From NCBI GenBank assembly GCA_020726505.1, contig JAHLEZ010000016.1, positions 868,001 to 932,000 on the forward strand: a stretch of DNA of 64,000 nt, read 5' to 3'. Positions 58,691 to 64,000 of the stretch are shown one piece after another. The notes below the pieces were generated by a model. It did not search any database. It was not told where the DNA came from and saw nothing but the letters and a program-made list of their open reading frames with translations. This DNA is from Leptodontidium sp. MPI-SDFR-AT-0119 (lineage: Eukaryota > Ascomycota > Leotiomycetes > Helotiales > Leptodontidiaceae). The first letter of the stretch is position 1. Each line of letters begins with the position of its first letter. A program made the position numbers and the translations under genes.

Positions 58691-58699
58691 ACACTAGTA

Positions 58700-61600
58700 A
58701 CTCTTCTTAAGGGCTTGCCTTTCTCTCCACTTATTTAGTTAACTTAGCGTTGAACTTATTAGTCTCGATTAACTTACGTAGTATTAAGTAAGCCTTTAAC
58801 TTAGTTATAGCGTCGGCTAAGTTACTAGTTCCGTCAATCTAATTAACTCTATCGATTTCCTTACGTTCGTAGCTTTAACGAAGGCATATAAGGTCGACTA
58901 TAAGTCTCTTCTCTTGTGTTGTACTTAGCTTAACAATACAGTCGTATATTGATTTAGAATCCGTGTAAATACGTAGCAGAATAGTCGTATTAAGTACTAC
59001 CTCAAATGTCGACTTAATAGCTAATACTATGTCGAAGCCGTTACTTATAACGAAGAGCTCTAAGGCTAGTACAAATCGAGTGATTCTCTTGTACTTTATA
59101 TTAGACTAATAGAGTATATTAGCTTTTTCGTCCTTATTAGTAGTAATAATAACGAAGCTGATTTGTGAACTATAGTCGGCGTTATTAGCGAAGCTTCTGT
59201 TTATAAAAATAACTATTTGCACACTAGTAATCTTTAATTTAACGAATCGTAAGCCTCTGCCGCTGTTGTTCTTTTGTTATTAAAGTCTCTTGTTTAACTC
59301 TTTAATATAATAATACTAAATATTAGTTACTTGTGTTGCCTATAATAAGTTAAACGCGGCTTTAGGTTGCGAAATAGTACTGAGGTAGGCTTCGCGGGCT
59401 CGTTGTGCGACGTATTACTCTCGTAGAGTAGCGTTCTTAGTGACTTTGCCTCTAGTGCCAGTTATATCTATTACTTTCTCTTAAACAAGTTACAGGGATT
59501 CGGTCTATTGTGCCTAGTTTAGATATATACTACTGTTAATGCTTAAAGTAATTATTCCTCTATTAAATTTAAGAGCGTAGTTTATCATGAGTTCCTCTTA
59601 TAGTTTCGCCTTCTTTCTTAACTTTAATAGCTCCTCTTCTTCCTTAGCTATAAATTCGCCGTTTACTAGAAAGAGTGTGTCGTCGGTCTATAAACTAACG
59701 ATATCGAAGCTATTTCCGTTATTAATATATATAAGATAGGGGTTAAACGTTAAGTCCTTAGTGTTAAGTTTGACCTTATAATACTTATACTTAGTGTTAA
59801 ACTAATAGTTTCTTGACTCTAGTACTCTATATAGTGGCTTTCTGACGCGGAAGAAGTAGCCTTCTTATTAAGGTACGCCTTTTAGTGCTCAGACGTAGAT
59901 TTCTCGGACGAGCTCTATATTTGACTGTGTGTAGGCTTGGGTTATGTCCCGTAGGTAAAGCTTATACTCCGGGAATATCGCTACTAGGTAAAGTAGGATT
60001 CTTTGGCTTATACGTTAAATTATTAGTAATTAAGTTAGTATAGTCGTCTTTCCTTTGTCGTTATATACTTAAATAATAAGTCTTGACTTCTTATAAGTAT
60101 TTAGTGTGCCTATGTCCTTAACTTCGTCGACAAAACGTGAGTTAAATATTCTCGTACTAATAGGGATATTATAATAGTTTATAAACTTAAAGGTTTAGTT
60201 GTTAATTAGTCCGTCGATCTCCTTTTGTCGCGAATACTCGTAATTTGGCTCTCTATTGACGTGTATAGTGGCATTGTGCTGTACGGCACGTAGTTTGCCC
60301 CTGCGTCGTCGAACAGGTGTAGGAGTCGCGTTTAGTAGTGTAATATCGTTAGCTAGCTCTAGCTATAATTCTTAGTGATTCTTTTGTGTTAGTTTAGCGT
60401 TATTTTGTAGTTCTTATTACTCCCTATGTATTAATTCTACGTCGTTTTGCTCTTGTGTCTCCTGTAGGAATAATCGCACGGATATTAAGCGTAGAGTTAC
60501 GGGCTTATTATTGACCTGTATAATGTAGTCTTCTCCTTAGGTTATTAATAGTATATGTAGGCCTATCTACTCGCCGCTCTTTTTTCTGGGTTTCTCTTTG
60601 TACATTATTACTAGAGACTAAAGTGGTAGATCCTTAATAGTCGCTGTACTTAGTTTATTACAGGTATATAATACTTTATTAACTTGTAACTGCGCGTTGA
60701 GCTTCCGAGCCTCTACTATAGCTTTCTTATATACGGCGGCTCTCTCTGATACAGTCTTTAATAGAGCATCGTTTGTTATTATACGGGGGAAGGCGCTAAA
60801 GACGAGTAATGTCAGTACTAGGCCGTCTAGTCCTATTGTATTATTAATTACCTTAAGGGTTATTTATAGTGCGCTCTCTTTTAATAAGCCTAGTGATTCT
60901 AATTTAACTATGTCGTAGATACGCTTTAGGATAGTATAATAGCACTCTACTTGACTAATAAAATAGTAGGCTTCTATAAGTATAAGTTTTGTCGTAATTC
61001 TTAGGGAAATAGCGTATTAATTAAATTCACTACTAATAAATTAAAGCCCTTAGTCGTGTATAAGTATATTTAGTAGTTCTAAGTATGTGTTAATCTAGTA
61101 TTTCTTAATCTTTTCCTATACGTGCTTTACTATCGTATTCTTGAGTTATTGTCCGGCCTAAAAGCGTGTTAATTAGTTTACTATATAAACTATATTAATA
61201 CTATCGATTATAGCGATATTAATAGAAACGTAATAATTAAAGTCGGCATTATCTCTTAAAGTAAAGCGGAATCTGCCAAGTGATTTGCCGTGCTTTTAGC
61301 ATTCTTTATAATACTTAGTTATATACTTTAGCGCGTTTATGTTAATATTATAGCCTACTTTGTTAAGGAGCTTCTAAAGGCGTTTTATTAATAGATAGCC
61401 GAAACGTTTATAAAGGCGGCGTATCTTTAGTTTTATAAGGTAGTATTCGTTCCATTTAATTAATTCCGTAAGAAAAGTGTAAAGTAATTTATCTTAGAGG
61501 AGCTAGGGGTAACTAAATCGTCGGATGATTAGTACCTTTCTCTATTCGTTTTCTTTATAAAGTGTATTCGTTAGGTTATTAAAATAGAGCTTGTTTTTGT

Positions 61601-63335
61601 TTATATCGGCAAGAGAAAGTAGAAATAGAGTCCCTATATAGAAGACGTGAAATCAGAGCTTTCCTACCGGCGTATTAATGTTAATAAAGCTAATAGAAGT
61701 AGCGTCGCCGATGCCGAATTTGACGCTAATTGTTATAGATTCGTTAATTTTTATAAGGTATAACTTATTATAGGCTAAGTACTAGTTGTAGCTTACTATT
61801 GATTTGCGAGCTGCGCTTATATTAATCAGGATACTATGGAAATCACGTAAATTATATCGTATTTGTATTAATTCCGTAGGTAATTCTAGTGTCTTTTGCT
61901 TTCTTAGCCTAATATATAATAAGGCCTAGTTTATAAGCTTTATAATTATAATCTCGGCCTCTTCTTGTGTAATCTCTTTATAAAATAGTACTTTTAGTGA
62001 GTCTCTTCTTGAGTCATATGACGTAGATGTATCGCTGCCGCTAAAGGTAATATTATCGGCGAAGAATTAGTCGTAATACTCCTCTTATGTTTCTTTACAG
62101 TCGACGATAAACTATTAGAATCTCTTATTAAAACCTTTTCCGAACTTGCCGTTGAATTTAATACTATTCCGGTGTTTCTATGCCTCTTTTATAGCGTTTT
62201 GTTTGTGTTGTGGATACTTTATTAACTAATAGCCCGGCTTCTTATATATAATATATCGTTTCTTAAGTCTTTGTTTGTGTCTACTATAACTTAATTTATC
62301 GTAGTTTTTATCTTTTAGTCGGTAATAATACTCGCGGTTTATAAAGAAGGTTTTAGTCGTACTCGCGGAGTTATAAACGTGTTTGTATGTTTAAACGGAG
62401 CTCTTGAGTGAATTGACTAGCTCCGTAAGTGTCGCAGGTAGTGCGGAACAGGTGTTTTGGCATTTAAGTAAGTCTTGGTATACTTGTATAAGCTTATTAT
62501 ATATGAAGTTGTCGCTTTAGAGGTCGTATATAAAACTATGGCGTATATACGTAAGGTCGTTTAGTATTTGCGTAAAGTATTTTATAAGGCTCTTCTTTAA
62601 AGTCTTTTACTTGTATACCTTAAGGTTAATTAGGTTTTATTTAGTCAGGTTCACACGTTTATAGCTCACATCTTTAAAGTAGTAAGAAATGGCCTTTGAT
62701 ATCTACGCAAATGTCTCCTTAAGGTGTATTAGGGTGTTGTAATAATACGTCTATGTGTCTCCTCGTAGTATTATTAGAAAGGCCTTCGCATAGTCGTCTC
62801 TGCCTATGTCGGCTCTTATGTAATAACCGTAGAAGATGTTGAGCTTAATACTAAATATGTCCCTAGTACCGGCATATTTATCTTCTATATAATATATCTT
62901 CTTTAACTATACTAACTTTTGTCCGAGTACTCCGTATTCTTATATAAGTAGTAGTAATAATAACTTATTGTAGTACTCGTTAATTTACTATTATTATTAT
63001 ATATTAAAGTACTACTAAGTCTTTTGTTGACTTAGTTCCCGCTACTCCTTATGTAGTAGTTCTGCGTCGCTTTATTATTATTGTCGGGGGAATAGCTCCT
63101 CTTAGTAAGTACGTGTATTTAAATACTTTAGTTAGTTAATATAGGGCAGGGGGCGTTAATTCCTTGAAGGTGTTATATTCTATTGTTTTAGTATTAGATT
63201 TAAAAGTCGCGGCTCACGTATCTCTTAATATAAAAGTCGCGGACTTAGTGTCTTTTAATATTAAGGTCGAGCTTAAGTCGTTGTATCCTTACGTACTAGT
63301 AAAGAGCTGTAGTGAACCTTTAGTAGTTATGTAGG
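58700..63335 (-). pseudogene. Second Copia lineage, near complete gag-pol remnant
   Basis: Minus-strand Copia polyprotein in standard order. Gag from about 63330 (start ATG reads ATA) with FYGYYIRADIGRDDYAKAFL near 62830-62780. A protease/zinc region is poorly readable. Integrase includes LLNILIHDQGL-FISSEFN (about 61070-61030) and YYTILKRIYDIVKLESLGLL (about 60940-60880). RT has a catalytic block TDDTLFLVNGEFIAKEEEEL (about 59685-59625), in which both Asp survive. RNase H runs from FINRSFANNADYSSQISFVI (about 59215-59160) through YTDSKSIYDCIVKL and EKRLIVDLICLR (about 58960-58880) to about 58720. The TDD-type RT and NNADYSSQ RNase H separate it from the other Copia copies here. Gln-to-stop changes are frequent, so it is inactive. 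Confidence 0.85.
63205..63270 (-). repeat. Short tandem repeat inside the Copia gag
   Basis: A unit of about 30 bp (AAAAGTCGCGG followed by CTCTTAATAT or CTTTTAATAT) occurs twice plus a partial third. In protein it repeats K/R-D-T-x-A-A/S-T-F near the gag N-terminus. Confidence 0.65.
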
Positions 63336-63598
63336 CTAGTTGTTGTCGTTCTTTAGTGACTTTAGAGAGGTTCTTTAGTTAGATAATATATAATTGGCTT
63401 TCTTTATTTTCTTAAGACAAAGATTAAAGTATACTAACTTAAAAGAAAGAAGGTCTTCTTATATAGTTATTATTTTATTGTCTTCTTATATTAGTAAGTC
63501 TTTTTTAGTTTAATATTCTTATAAAGCTTATACTAGCGGTTATGTCGTGTTAACGTTGACTCCTCTTGATCTCAGTACTTTAACTATCTTATTAAGTT
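63336..63598. other. 5' leader of the second Copia element
   Basis: No reading frame. It lies between the Copia gag start and the LTR-like repeat and would be its 5' untranslated and primer-binding region if that repeat is the 5' LTR. Confidence 0.4.
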
Positions 63599-63785
63599 TG
63601 TGTCGTGCAGGCACGGGATGATGTTTGGTTAGCTGTGCGCTACACTAGATATGGTTTCTGCCACGTTATACCGCTTTCAGGAGAACAACGTGTTCCCCTG
63701 ATTTCCTTATGTATTTTAGAAAACAATAAAGCACTTCAATTCTCCCTACGTTAATCGTAAGGCTTTACTCTACTTCTACACTACA
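63599..63785. repeat. LTR-like dispersed repeat, copy 2
   Basis: Same sequence family as 4053-4238 but with fewer C-to-T changes, for example GGTTAGCTGTGCGCTAC here and AGTTAACTACGCGCTAC there. As the minus-strand 5' LTR of the Copia element it would be correctly placed, but no left partner was found near 58400-58700, so a solo LTR is also possible. Confidence 0.6.
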
Positions 63786-63786
63786 G

Positions 63787-64000
63787 TTATGAGCCCCGTG
63801 ACGAAGCTATTAAGTTAGTATTCTTCCTTTTATACTTTGCAGATTTAAGTAAAGCTGTTAACGTAGGCTTAGTAAGTGACAAATAACGTCGGCGCTTTCT
63901 ACCTATTAATAAGTGTAATTCACACCGCCATTTCCCTTTAACCTCTCTAGAAAAGGGTAAATCGAGCACCTGTACTCGAGATTCTCTTCTCCTCTTTAAT
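63787..64000 (-). other. Short open frame, unassigned
   Basis: 60 open codons on the minus strand (63969-63787), basic (LIGRKRRRYLSLTKP), beside the LTR-like repeat and running towards the window edge. No family recognised; it may be the end of a gene or element outside the window. Confidence 0.25.

Noticed and set aside
60697..60918. 73-codon plus-strand frame
   Set aside because: Antisense shadow of the Copia integrase on the minus strand.
1..64000. tRNA or rRNA genes
   Set aside because: No cloverleaf-like or rRNA sequence was recognised by eye; tRNAscan-SE and Infernal would be decisive.

Overview
The window is a repeat-rich, AT-rich stretch of a filamentous ascomycete (Pezizomycotina) chromosome. 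Three things support this. The one intact gene has two fungal-sized introns (70 and 62 nt). Every transposon family present (Copia, chromodomain Gypsy, Tad1-like LINE, pogo/Fot, Tc1/mariner-like and hAT) is typical of that group. Nearly all transposon reading frames carry the footprint of repeat-induced point mutation (RIP): TAA or TAG where Gln is expected, stops at Trp codons, and Asp changed to Asn in catalytic motifs. The species cannot be named from the sequence.

Layout. 1-2570: Copia pol remnant (+), cut by the window edge. 2880-8100: unidentified remnant (-), an LTR-like repeat, and a Gypsy-type gag/protease remnant (-). 8100-12100: AT-rich DNA with two unidentified broken reading frames. 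12110-14060: second Copia pol remnant (-). 14130-16190: hAT transposase remnant (-) with a 34-bp LINE 3' tail inserted in it. 16434-19194: pogo/Fot-type element with perfect 89-bp inverted repeats, inserted 8 bp past the stop codon of the next gene. 19204-20394: intact secreted deuterolysin (M35) metalloprotease (-), in a GC-normal island that also holds its promoter and a 248-bp MITE (21020-21267). 21409-25542: lightly mutated Tc1/mariner-like element with 26-bp inverted repeats and an intron-rich transposase gene. 26357-32117: a Copia pol remnant between two LTR-like direct repeats. 33252-35412: Gypsy 5' LTR and gag remnant.

35413-52433 is a nested LINE complex. A 5'-truncated minus-strand LINE (C) is interrupted by two near full-length plus-strand relatives, A (36529-42397) and B (44305-50099), each flanked by a target-site duplication. 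After a minisatellite (52440-52640), a chromodomain Gypsy element runs 52722-58085 with its 3' LTR. A second, different Copia lineage fills 58700-63420 (-), and an LTR-like repeat matching the one near 4053 lies at 63599-63785.

The only likely functional host product is the deuterolysin: signal peptide, propeptide with a Lys-Arg site, and a zinc-protease domain. The rest is transposons whose order of insertion can partly be read from the nesting. Coordinates of degenerate elements are by eye and approximate; inverted repeats, duplications and exon boundaries were read base by base.
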